Source: Thermoanaerobaculia bacterium
GTDB taxonomy: Bacteria; Acidobacteriota; Thermoanaerobaculia; Multivoradales; JAHEKO01
DNA length: 64,000 nt
NCBI GenBank assembly: GCA_947259925.1
Contig: CAMYOG010000010.1
Span: 50,842 to 114,841, forward strand
Direction: 5' to 3'
Below are positions 16,955 to 25,700 of this stretch, in pieces. The position numbers and the translations under genes are program-made. The notes under the pieces were generated by a model, which was given only the letters and a program-made list of their open reading frames with translations, made no database searches and was not told where the DNA came from. Numbering within the stretch: the first letter of the stretch is position 1; each line of letters starts with the position of its first letter.

Positions 16955-16996
16955 CTTCGACCGGCGACTACCTCCGAACGGGATGCGAGCGGTAGG
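16955..16996 (+). promoter_or_regulatory. Regulon promoter-like element P4 (CTTCGA-N3-GCGACT-N22-TAGG)
   Basis: CTTCGA (a variant of CTCGAA) lies at 16955-16960, GCGACTA at 16964-16970 and TAGG at 16993-16996. With TAGGTT as the -10 hexamer, the start of transcription would fall at about 17005, next to the ATG at 17006, which has no Shine-Dalgarno. Together with P5 it makes a divergent promoter pair. Confidence 0.55.
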
Positions 16997-17005
16997 TTGA
17001 GGTTC

Positions 17006-17428
17006 ATGATCGACACGGAGCTCGAGCTCGAATTCGAGGCGGAGCTCGCCGAGCTGAACGAAGAGCTGGAGGAGCTCTTGGAAGGAGAGCTCTTCGAAGG
17101 CGAGGTGTGGACGGCCGATGAGTTCTGGCCGACGGTGCTGCGTGTCTTCCAAGTGGGCAGGCAAGACGGTCGCCCGATCTTCCGAACCGTGGGTCGCCGA
17201 CTCAAACCGAAGGCTGCCCGCGCGGCCGCGCGGCGCGGACTGGGCGTCTTCCTGCGTGGAACTCGCACTCAGGCGCGGTCGTTTGCCCGCAAGGTCGGTG
17301 GCCAGGTGGTCGGCCCCGAGCGCCACGGCGACGGCCTGCCGCACTTCCACGTTCTGCTGCCGGGAGACCGCCGCATTCATGTCTGGTTCGGCCGGCGGGT
17401 TCCGAAGGGCGACTTCTTCTCCGCGTAA
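17006..17428 (+). CDS. Acidic-leader protein with small HFH/HVW C-terminal domain
   Basis: A 140-residue protein. Residues 1-38 are an acidic helix (ELELEFEAELAELNEELEEL). A basic middle (GRRLKPKAARAAARRGLG) leads to a compact domain with ERHGDGLPHFHVLL and RRIHVWFGRR. The closely set His residues (HFH, then HxW) could be catalytic, as in small effector nucleases, or bind metal; I cannot assign a family. ATG at 17006 is chosen because it lies just past promoter P4; TTG at 16997 is inside that element. The gene at 17455 follows after 26 bases. Confidence 0.72.
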   Translation: MIDTELELEFEAELAELNEELEELLEGELFEGEVWTADEFWPTVLRVFQVGRQDGRPIFRTVGRRLKPKAARAAARRGLGVFLRGTRTQARSFARKVGGQVVGPERHGDGLPHFHVLLPGDRRIHVWFGRRVPKGDFFSA

Positions 17429-17454
17429 CAGCGGCCCGGTCGGGAGGATCCGAA

Positions 17455-17841
17455 ATGTTGCTAGAGACGGAAACGCTGGAAGACCTCGAAGACGATCTCG
17501 AGGACGACTACGAGGACCTGGAGGAGCTGGCCCTCGGCGAGGCGGCGTTCGAAGAGCTCGATGGAGTCGCCGAGCTGGGCGCCCTGGAGGAGCTCGCCGA
17601 AGCCGCTGCCGCGGCCGAGACCGAGGAGGAGCGTGACGAGTTCCTCGGCGCGATCGTCAAAGGCGTCGGTGGTCTCCTGGGCAAGGCGTTCGGGGGTCGG
17701 CGGCGGCGCCGTCGGCGGGGAGGTGGCATGGCCGGCGTATTGCGACGAATCGTCATGACCCAGCGGAAGCAGGCTCGGCAGATCGCCGCCAATCGGCGGC
17801 TGGCCATGCGCGCTCTCCGGGCGGCGCGCGCTCGGCGCTAG
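17455..17841 (+). CDS. Small acidic-leader/Arg-rich-tail protein
   Basis: A 128-residue protein with GGGAGG before its ATG. Residues 1-62 are acidic (ETLEDLEDDLEDDYEDLEEL). The short helix DEFLGAIVKGVGGLLGKAFG lies at about 62-81 and resembles a class II bacteriocin core by composition. It is followed directly by GGRRRRRRRGGG and an Arg-rich helix (RQIAANRRLAMRALRAARAR). It lacks the 58-residue family block but has the same order: acid leader, hydrophobic helix, cationic tail. Second gene after promoter P4. Function unknown. Confidence 0.75.
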   Translation: MLLETETLEDLEDDLEDDYEDLEELALGEAAFEELDGVAELGALEELAEAAAAAETEEERDEFLGAIVKGVGGLLGKAFGGRRRRRRRGGGMAGVLRRIVMTQRKQARQIAANRRLAMRALRAARARR

Positions 17842-17905
17842 CGTCCCGCGGTCCTGGCAGCCGAGCAGCGCGCTGCTTGTCTCCGACGGCGGCCTGTCCG
17901 ACGGC

Positions 17906-18376
17906 TCAGGCCCGAGCCGAAGCGAACAGAAAGGCCGCGACGCGACGGTTGCGGGCCCGGCCGGCGGGTGTCCGGTTGCTAGCCACCGGCTCGTCCTCAC
18001 CGCGGGTCCGGATTCGGATCTCGACGCCGCGGATCATGAAGCGGGCGCGGTGACCGAGTATCCGAGGTCCCCAGACCCGCAGCCGGTGGGCGAGGACCTC
18101 GGCGACGTTGGCGGCACGGGCGCGCCCCAGACCGCGGTTGTAGGAGCGCCTGCCGCTCGAATCGGTGTGCCCGACCAGCTCCACGAGGTTGATGCGCTCG
18201 CTCCGGGGGCGACCTCGCCTCCAGGACTCCGCGATCCGGCGGGCCATCGAGTCGATGATGCCGCGCTGCCGGCCGTCGAGACCGATGCGGTCGAACCGGA
18301 AGCGGTCGATGATGGCGTCTGGCGCGAACTGTTCGTCCTCGTATTCCTGGACTTCCAGCTCGAGCGACTCGTGCAT
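17906..18376 (-). CDS. OmpA C-terminal-like domain protein with acidic leader and no signal peptide
   Basis: A 156-residue protein. Residues 1-20 are the acidic leader (MHESLELEVQEYEDEQFAPD). The rest is an OmpA/MotB-like peptidoglycan-binding fold: IIDRFRFDRIGLDGRQRGII, then VELVGHTDSSGRRSYNRGLG with the Asp expected to bind meso-diaminopimelate, and a C-terminal ASNRTPAGRARNRRVAAFLF. There is no Sec signal, which is unusual because this domain normally works in the periplasm. GGAGGT precedes the ATG, and promoter P6 lies upstream with a perfect CTCGAA box. It suggests a contact between the acidic-leader system and the cell wall. Confidence 0.83.
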   Translation of the reverse strand: MHESLELEVQEYEDEQFAPDAIIDRFRFDRIGLDGRQRGIIDSMARRIAESWRRGRPRSERINLVELVGHTDSSGRRSYNRGLGRARAANVAEVLAHRLRVWGPRILGHRARFMIRGVEIRIRTRGEDEPVASNRTPAGRARNRRVAAFLFASARA

Positions 18377-18414
18377 GACGACCTCCAGTGGATCAATGGC
18401 AGCGCCGGTCAGAG

Positions 18415-18455
18415 GCTAGCGGGAACGACGTTCCGCCGGCAGTCGCTCGTTCGAG
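18415..18455 (-). promoter_or_regulatory. Regulon promoter-like element P6 (CTCGAA-N3-GCGACT-N21-TAGC)
   Basis: On the minus strand CTCGAA spans 18455-18450, GCGACTG 18446-18440 and TAGC 18418-18415. The parts match P1-P3 exactly in the upstream half. The OmpA-like gene starts about 40 bases downstream at 18376. Confidence 0.6.
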
Positions 18456-18549
18456 GGAGCGTCTGCGAGGTCCCTCGGGCGGGGTCGGCTGCGCACGAAG
18501 TAGGGCGCCGGAGGGGCCACGGAAAACCGGGTATCCTGCCGCGCGGAGG

Positions 18550-20220
18550 ATGACCGCGAGCGTCGAGACGACTGACACGGCCGACGGCACGAGACCCACG
18601 GGCCGTGTCGACGGCAGCGATTGGGTCCGCTACACGGTCCTCTACCTGGTGATCGCCGGGCTGGTGATCTTTCCCGGCCTGGGCACGACCGGGGTTACCG
18701 GCATCGAAGGGATGATCGCCGATACCGCGGAGAGCATGATCGCGTCGGGAGAGCCGATCGTCACCCGACTCTACGGTGAGGTCCACACCTACAAGCCGCC
18801 GTTCACCTATTGGGTCACCGCGGCTTCGTTCCGGGCGTTCGGCAACTCCGAGCTGTCGCTACGGCTTCCGACCGCGCTGTCGACCCTGGCGATGGGGCTC
18901 GCCGTCCTGGCTCTGGTCGGGTGCGCGACGCGGCCACGAGTCGGCTGCTACGCCGCCCTGGCCACCACGACCTCGGGTCTCTTCCTGCAGGAGGTCAAGC
19001 AGGGCGAGTTCGACGCGATTCTCGCTGCGGCTGTCGGGATCGCGGTGGCCGCGGCCTGCCACAACCTGACGGTCGACTCGCCGAGGCGATCGCCGTGGGT
19101 CTGGCTGCTCTGTTACCTGGCTCTCTCCGCGGGCTTCCTGACCAAGGGGATGCCGGCGCTCATGGCCTTCGCTCCCGGCCTGGCGGTCGGGGCGCTCGTG
19201 ACCGGGCGGCTGGGCCGGCTCTTCCGTTGGGACCATCTGTTGTGCGCCGGTCTCTTCCTGGCGGTCGGGGTCGGCTACGTCTGGGCGCTCTGGGAGCTGA
19301 TCGGCCCAGCGGCCTTCGACCAGCCGCTCGAGGAGGCGGGGCGACGGGGTTTCCGGTGGTCGCCCGAGGCGCTCGGGCAGACCCTCTCCAAGCCGATCAC
19401 CATCTGGGCGGTCTTTCTGCCCTGGAGCCTGGTCTGGCCGTGGAGCCGAACGCGACCGACCGAACGGCCGGACCGCGCAGGCGGTCGGCGGCCGATCGAC
19501 CTGCTGACCCTCGCCAGTTGGTCATTTCTCGGGGCCGGTATCCTGACCTTCATGGCGGTGCCGACGCACCACACACGCTACTACCTGCCGCTGGCGGCTC
19601 CGGCGGGCCTGGTCGCCGGCTGCGCCCTGGAGTGGCTGGCGTCACGTCCGACGAGACTTGCGTCTCGGTTGGCACTCGGACTCGCGGCTCTGGTAGCCGT
19701 ACTCTCCGTGGCGCTCGGCTTTCTCGCCGAGATCGAATCGATCAGTCGCTTCGTGCCGGTCGTGGTCGGCCTGGCGGCCCTGGTCGTCGTCGCGCTGATC
19801 GGACGCGTCCCGCGGTCTCGGCGGCTGGTGGTCGCGCTCCTGGCGACAGTGGCCTGCTTCTGGGCGGCGGAGACCTGGGTGCTGCGGCCGCAGCGCGCGA
19901 TGCTGCGGGACATGAGCCCGGTCTCGAGAGAGTTCGCTGCGCATATTCCGCCTGGGGAGACCGTCTGGACTCTCGGCCCGGCCGAGCCGGTCGGGGAGTG
20001 GAGCTCGGTCTACTACTACCTCGGCCGGCCGGTCAGGACGTTCGGCGTCGACCCCGAGGCTCCGCCGGTGGACTCCTTCGTGATCGTCTCCGAGGAGCGC
20101 TCGGCGCTCATCGATCCCGCGGTCGCCTCGCGCCTCGAGCTTCAGAAGCGAGTCGAGCACCCCTGGCAGCCGTTCCACCTCTACCGGGTCCTGCCCCAGG
20201 TGGCAGCTGGCGGCACGTAG
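18550..20220 (+). CDS. Membrane glycosyltransferase, ArnT/PMT-like (GT39/GT83)
   Basis: A 556-residue protein with about a dozen hydrophobic segments. The first loop carries GIEGMIADTAESMI and then YKPPFTYWV, matching the acidic residue and KPP-W pattern of lipid-phosphate-sugar transferases of the ArnT/PMT clan. The C-terminal 120 residues are a periplasmic domain. It probably moves a sugar from a polyprenyl carrier to lipid A, protein or another envelope glycan. ATG at 18550 follows GCGGAGG; an in-frame start at 18388 would cross promoter P6. The VWFA gene follows after 22 bases. Confidence 0.83.
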   Translation: MTASVETTDTADGTRPTGRVDGSDWVRYTVLYLVIAGLVIFPGLGTTGVTGIEGMIADTAESMIASGEPIVTRLYGEVHTYKPPFTYWVTAASFRAFGNSELSLRLPTALSTLAMGLAVLALVGCATRPRVGCYAALATTTSGLFLQEVKQGEFDAILAAAVGIAVAAACHNLTVDSPRRSPWVWLLCYLALSAGFLTKGMPALMAFAPGLAVGALVTGRLGRLFRWDHLLCAGLFLAVGVGYVWALWELIGPAAFDQPLEEAGRRGFRWSPEALGQTLSKPITIWAVFLPWSLVWPWSRTRPTERPDRAGGRRPIDLLTLASWSFLGAGILTFMAVPTHHTRYYLPLAAPAGLVAGCALEWLASRPTRLASRLALGLAALVAVLSVALGFLAEIESISRFVPVVVGLAALVVVALIGRVPRSRRLVVALLATVACFWAAETWVLRPQRAMLRDMSPVSREFAAHIPPGETVWTLGPAEPVGEWSSVYYYLGRPVRTFGVDPEAPPVDSFVIVSEERSALIDPAVASRLELQKRVEHPWQPFHLYRVLPQVAAGGT

Positions 20221-20242
20221 ATTGCTGCCAACTCCGCCATCG

Positions 20243-21916
20243 ATGCAGATTCAATCGAGGAGGCTGCTCTCGGCGGTTGCCGCCCTGCTGGTCGTGGCCG
20301 CTCCGATGCGCTCGGCCGGGACGGCGGTTACCGACGTTACCGACGTCGTCGTCGTGGAGATCCCGGTGCAGGTACTGCGGGACGGTCGGCCGGTGCGCGG
20401 CCTGACCGCCGGCGACTTCGAGGTCCAGGACCGAGGCAAGCGGCGGGAGATCGTCGGCTTCAACGTCGTCGATCTGGCCGAGCTGGACGGCGGTGCGTCT
20501 CCATTGGAGGACGTCCCGATCTCCGCCCGTCGCCACTTTCTCTTGCTGTTCGATATCGCGCTCACCAACCCGGGCCTGATTCTGAGAGCGCGTGCGGCTG
20601 CAGAGCGACTGATCGCTCAGGCTCTCCATCCGACCGATCTGGTAGCGGTCGGGGTCTATTCGGTGAGCGGCGCCCAGATCCTGCTCAGCTTCACGCCGGA
20701 CCGGGAGCAGGCGCGGGCGGCGATCCGGACCCTGGGGATGAGCGAGCTGATATTCCGGGCGCCCGATCCGCTCGGGATCGTGCTGACCGCTCAACCGACG
20801 CCGAGCGGCAGCTTCACCAGCGCCGTTCCAGCCGGCGCCGGTGGACTCAACGTCGATGCCGAGCTGCGCCAGCTCCTGGGCGGGATCGAGGACCTGTCGA
20901 ATACCGCCGCGTACCGAGCCAGCGTGCTCGGCCTGGCCAGCGCCATGACCGAGCTGGCGCAGATGATCAATTCGGTGCGCGGCCGCAAGCACGTGGTCTT
21001 CTTCTCGCAGGGCTTCCAGAGCTCGGTCGCGTTCGGTGCCGGCGTCGACAGCTTCGCAGGTCGTGAGACCCATCGGCAGTCGGCCGAGTCGGCGATGGCC
21101 GGGCGCTACTGGGAGGTCAAGTCGGATCGGCGGTGGGGGGAGACCCACGTGCTGACCAATCTGGAGTTGATGACCAAGGAGTTCGTCCGCGCCGGGGCGA
21201 CCGTGCAGACGGTCAACGTAGCCGGGCTGTCGCAGGGCACTTCGGCCGATGACGGCCTGTTCATGATGGCCGACCGGACCGGCGGCGAGTACTACCGCAA
21301 CTACAACGATCTCGGGACCGCGATGGAGAGGATGCTGGCGCGCACCAGCGTCACCTACGTCCTGGCGATTCAACCGAAGAAGCTCAAGAGCGACGGCAGC
21401 TACCGGCGCCTCAAGGTCAAGATCAAGGATGGGCCCAGGGGCGCCGAGCTGCACTATCGTCCGGGGTACTTCGCCCCCAGCCCGTTCCAAGACCAGAGCG
21501 CCGTCGAGCAGCGCCTGATGCTCGCCGAGCTGGTACTCAGCGAGTACGAGGGGGGCCCGATCGAAGCCTCGGTGCAGGCCCGCCGGTTGGCCGCCGCCCG
21601 GGACGGAGTCGGTGTCGAGGTGACCGTCGAGATCGACGGCCCGAGCCTGTTCGCAGGTCGCGACAGGGGCACGCAGGCGGCCGAGGTCTACGTCTACGCG
21701 ATCGATACAGCTGGTGTCGTTCAGGGCTTCTTCCACCGCTCGGTGCGCTTCGATCTGGACGATCTGGATCTCGACCGCCAGGCCGGGAGCTTCGAGATCT
21801 CGGGCCGACTCGACCTCCCCTACGGCGAGCACGCGATTCGCACGATGGTGCTGAACCCGAGCTCTGGAGAGACCGGCGTTCGGACCACGAGGATCTCTCT
21901 CGCGCCGACCGAGTGA
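20243..21916 (+). CDS. VWFA-related protein, acidobacterial type
   Basis: A 557-residue exported protein with a signal peptide (MQIQSRRLLSAVAALLVVAA). An N-terminal strand region (VVVVEIPVQVLRDGRPVRGL, then TAGDFEVQDRGK) leads into a von Willebrand A-like domain with HFLLLFDIAL in place of a classical MIDAS DxSxS, and HPTDLVAVGVYS. This combination is the TIGR03436 type typical of Acidobacteriota. A beta-rich C-terminus follows. It probably takes part in protein-protein contact in the periplasm. TTG at 20222 is an alternative, but ATG at 20243 starts the signal peptide directly. Confidence 0.85.
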   Translation: MQIQSRRLLSAVAALLVVAAPMRSAGTAVTDVTDVVVVEIPVQVLRDGRPVRGLTAGDFEVQDRGKRREIVGFNVVDLAELDGGASPLEDVPISARRHFLLLFDIALTNPGLILRARAAAERLIAQALHPTDLVAVGVYSVSGAQILLSFTPDREQARAAIRTLGMSELIFRAPDPLGIVLTAQPTPSGSFTSAVPAGAGGLNVDAELRQLLGGIEDLSNTAAYRASVLGLASAMTELAQMINSVRGRKHVVFFSQGFQSSVAFGAGVDSFAGRETHRQSAESAMAGRYWEVKSDRRWGETHVLTNLELMTKEFVRAGATVQTVNVAGLSQGTSADDGLFMMADRTGGEYYRNYNDLGTAMERMLARTSVTYVLAIQPKKLKSDGSYRRLKVKIKDGPRGAELHYRPGYFAPSPFQDQSAVEQRLMLAELVLSEYEGGPIEASVQARRLAAARDGVGVEVTVEIDGPSLFAGRDRGTQAAEVYVYAIDTAGVVQGFFHRSVRFDLDDLDLDRQAGSFEISGRLDLPYGEHAIRTMVLNPSSGETGVRTTRISLAPTE

Positions 21917-22056
21917 GCCCTCCCCGCGGCGCTCCCTGCCCGGTGCGTCTGTGTAGAATCTGGGCAAGACCGGCAGCAGGGAAGCTGCTCGAGGCATGAG
22001 ATGGGAGGGGAGGCGTCGCGGGCTCGGCCTCTACCGGCGGAAGGGAGCTAAGTCCA

Positions 22057-22761
22057 ATGAGATTTGAGACCAACCGTACTCGGCGTGCGGTCGCCCTCAC
22101 GGCGGTCGCCACGCTACTGCTCGTGATGCCGGGGCCGGCGACGGCCGCCGAAGAGGAGGGGACCTCGGTCACCCACGACGGGCTCGAGCTGGTGCCCGAC
22201 GCACAAGTCGCCGCGGCCTACGTCAAGCCAGGTGCGGACTTCACGCCCTACAAGCGAGTGATGCTCCTCGATACGTTCGTCGCCTTCCGCGCCAACTGGC
22301 AGCGGGATCAGAATCGGGGCTCCGTGCACCACGTGACCAACCGTGACATCGAGCGCATGAAGAGCGACATGGCGGACCTCTTCCGGGAGGTGTTCGAGGA
22401 GACCCTGTCGGCGAACGACGGCTTCCCGGTGGCCGAGGCACCAGCTTCCGACGTGCTCCTGCTGCGGCCTGCGATCATCGACCTCGACGTGACGGCGCCC
22501 GACCTGAACCGGGCCAATCGGAGCCACAACTTCGCAGCCTCGGCGGGCGCGGCGACTCTCTTTCTCGAGCTGTTCGACTCGGTCAGCGGCGAGATCCTGG
22601 CGCGAGCGGTGGATCGTCAGGCGGCCCGCAACCCGGGCGACGTCATGCGTTGGTCCAACCGGGTGACCAACCGCGCCGCGGCGCAGGACATCCTGCGTGG
22701 CTGGGCGACGCAGCTCAGGGAGCGGCTCAAGTACATCCAGGGTCGGTCGGCGACGGACTAG
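22057..22761 (+). CDS. Exported DUF3313-like protein
   Basis: A 234-residue protein with a signal peptide ending near GPATAAEEE. The mature part has VPDAQVAAAYVKPGADFTPY, a helix RMKSDMADLFREVFEETL, DVLLLRPAIIDLDVTAPD and FLELFDSVSGEILARAVDRQ, the order of features in DUF3313 proteins. These are envelope proteins of unknown role. GGAAGGGAG precedes the ATG. It converges on the Tam-like gene with a 4-base overlap of stop codons (CTAG). Confidence 0.72.
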   Translation: MRFETNRTRRAVALTAVATLLLVMPGPATAAEEEGTSVTHDGLELVPDAQVAAAYVKPGADFTPYKRVMLLDTFVAFRANWQRDQNRGSVHHVTNRDIERMKSDMADLFREVFEETLSANDGFPVAEAPASDVLLLRPAIIDLDVTAPDLNRANRSHNFAASAGAATLFLELFDSVSGEILARAVDRQAARNPGDVMRWSNRVTNRAAAQDILRGWATQLRERLKYIQGRSATD

Positions 22762-25700
22762 AACGAGGTCCCGAATCCGAAGTAGATCTCGTAGTCGGAG
22801 TCGATACCGGCTCGCCGGTCGAGCGGAAAGGCGACGTCGAGTCTGAGCGGCCCGATCGGTGACGGCGTGCGGAAGCCGAATCCGGCGCTGGTGAAGAGTT
22901 CTTCGTCGAGCGTGCTCGTCGACTCCCAGACGTTACCGGCGTCGAAGAAAAGGACCGCGTCCAGGTCGCCCCTGACCGGCAGATGGAGCTCGTGGTTGAG
23001 GATCAGGAAGACCTCACCACCCAGGGGAGCGCCGTCCTCGTCGAGCGGACCGAGGCTGTCGCTACGGTAGCCGCGCACCGAGAACTCGCCGCCCGCGGTC
23101 AGGCGATCGACCCGGGGGATCACGCCGCGGCGCGCCTCCAGCCAGCCGATCCGCACCGACTGCGCCCACCTCATCCGACGCTCGCTCCAGCGGCTGACGC
23201 GGCCGCGCCCGATCGGGTAGAGGATCTTGGCCTGGCCGAACAGCCTCGCCTCGCCGAAGTCGCTACCCAGGTTGTCCGAGGCGCCGGAGAGGTCGACGCC
23301 GGCGAAGAGTCCGTCCTGCAGATGACCGACCGCGCGCTCGCGTCCGTCGAAGACGTACTGCCAGCCGAAGTAGACGTTGCGCGCGTTCTCGTCCGCAAGG
23401 GCGTCGGCGGCGGCGTTCTCGGGCTCGAACTCCCGGTCCTGATACTGCACGTAGAAGCGTGTCTGGCGGCGGCGCGACAACGGGATGGTGAGCTGCGTCC
23501 AGGCCTCGACGCCGTCGACCACGGTCCCGGTGTCGACTTCGACCGAGTCCTCGACGAAGAACTCGAGCAGGTTCCGCGTTCCGGCGACCCGGGGCCACGC
23601 GTGATGGAGCCCGAGCGCGCGGTCGTTGCTGCCCAGGTAGATCGCCCGCAGGCCGAGAGTCTGGCCGCGACCGAGGAAGTTGCGATCCGCTACGTAGACC
23701 GCACCACCCAGTCCCTCGCGGCTCTCCCATCTGCCACCGTAGGAGATCGAGTAGCGCGGCCGCTCGTCGACATTGAAGACCACCGTCGCATCGGCGGCGG
23801 TTCCGTCGAGGGGCGGGGCGCCCCGCTCGATCTTGCCGCCGATTCGGCCGAAGACGCCGGTCTGATGGAGCCGCTGGCGGGCGTCTCCGATCTCGGCCAC
23901 GGTGAGCACCGCGCCAGGCTCGATCCGCGCAACACGCTCGGCCCACTCCGGCTGACTCGAACGAAGTCCCTCGAGCCGTGTGGCGGCGACGCGGAAGCTC
24001 GTACCGGCGTCGACCGCGAGATGGACCTCGGTCTCTCCGGACGGCTCGGCCGCACCGAGACTGATCTCTACGAGGGCGTCGATGTGGCCGCGCTTCTGTA
24101 GCTCGTACTCGAGAGCGGTCACCGCTCTGGCCAGGGCCTCGGACCGGAGAGCTTGACCGGTCGCGAGCGGCAGCTCGGCTCGCAGCGCCTCGAGCTCTCC
24201 GGGCGGGAGACCGGTGACCCGCACCTCACCCACGGTCCGCAACGGTCCGGGGCGGAGGTCGACGGTCAGCATCAGGCCGTCGTCCGAGATCTCCCGTCCT
24301 AGCACTTCCGCGTGGGGGTGGCCGACGCGCCGTAGAGCGCGCTTCAGGAACTCGTCGGCGCCGGGAGCGGCGGCGGCGAGCTCGACGCGGGTCAGGGTGG
24401 TGTCGAACAGCGCCACCAGCTGGTCGGCGACCGCCGAATCGATCCCGGTGAAGCGCGGTGGGCCGGGAGCGATCCGCCGGCCGCCGACCGAGACCACCCG
24501 GACCGTGCGATCTCCGGCCGGGTCCGCCGGATCCTCGGGCTCGACCATCAGCTCGACCCGGGGATCCAGGAAGCCCTCGGCTCGCAGGGCCTTGACGGTC
24601 GCGCGACGCATCTCCTCGAGCGAGGCCTCTTCGGCGAGACGCGCGGCGCGATAGAGGATGCGGACGTCTCGGCGCCCGGCGCGCCCCGGGCGGTCACCTT
24701 CGAAGACGATGCGCGCCCGCGGTCCCGCGTCCACTTCGACTTCGACGTCCACCAGGCCGCGCGAGCGCTCACGGGTCTCCGCTCGCACCAGGCTGTTCGA
24801 GAAGCCGTTGCGAAGCATGAAGTCGTGAACGTCGACCTCGACGTCGAAGTCGGAGCCCTCGGGGAACGGATCGCCACGCCGGAAGCCGGTGGCCTGGCGG
24901 AGCCGCCGGGCGGAGATCTCGTCCACCCCCTCGAAGACCACTCGCCTCAGCAGCGGTGCTCCCGAAGGATCGGAGCCGCCGCCGAGCTGGCGGGTCTGCT
25001 GCAGTGTCGCTCCAGGGTCACCGTCATCGTCGTTGAACAGCTGAGCGGTGACACCGGGCGCCGCGGCGAAGCCGTGCAGTGCGACCAGGTTGGTCGTCCC
25101 TTCGGCCTCCCGTGGATTGCGGGAGTTGATGAAGGTCACGCGGGGCGACAGGCGTTGGATCAGGGTCCAGCGTCCCTGGGTATCGCGCTCACCGAAGATT
25201 GGTAGCGGCTGGTAGGAGACCTCGGTGCCCGCGAGTGCCCCGCCGAGCGCCGACGCCAGGCGCTCCGTATAGTGGGTCGCCACGCCCGAGACGACCGCGT
25301 CGGTGCCGGCGGTATCTCCGGGACCGAAGAAGCCGGTGTCCCAGGCTCCGCGATCGCCCCAGCCCGTATCGGAGTACCAGCTCTGCTCGCGTCGGAGGCT
25401 CGGATCCTCGAGCGAGCTGGTGGTCTCGAGGATGAGCCGCGGCTCGATGTCCGGATCCCCGCTCAAGATCAGCGCCGCCTGGTCGACACGAACGGTCTGG
25501 CCGTAGGCCGTGATCCGCCCCCCTGGCTCGACATCGAAACGGCCGCGCACCAGGGGCTGGCCGATCGTGCCTCGGACGCGGAGCAGCGGCCAGTCGACAA
25601 AAATGTCGGCGATGTTGTTGCGCACCGAGACGCCTTCGAGGGTAGTCACGTCGATGTCGAGGCGGACGTCGTCCAGAGGACCCGCTTCGGTACCCTCGAG

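Noticed and set aside
17408..17425. GCGACTT near the end of the gene at 17006
   Set aside because: It is within coding sequence and lacks the CTCGAA box and the TA at the required distance.
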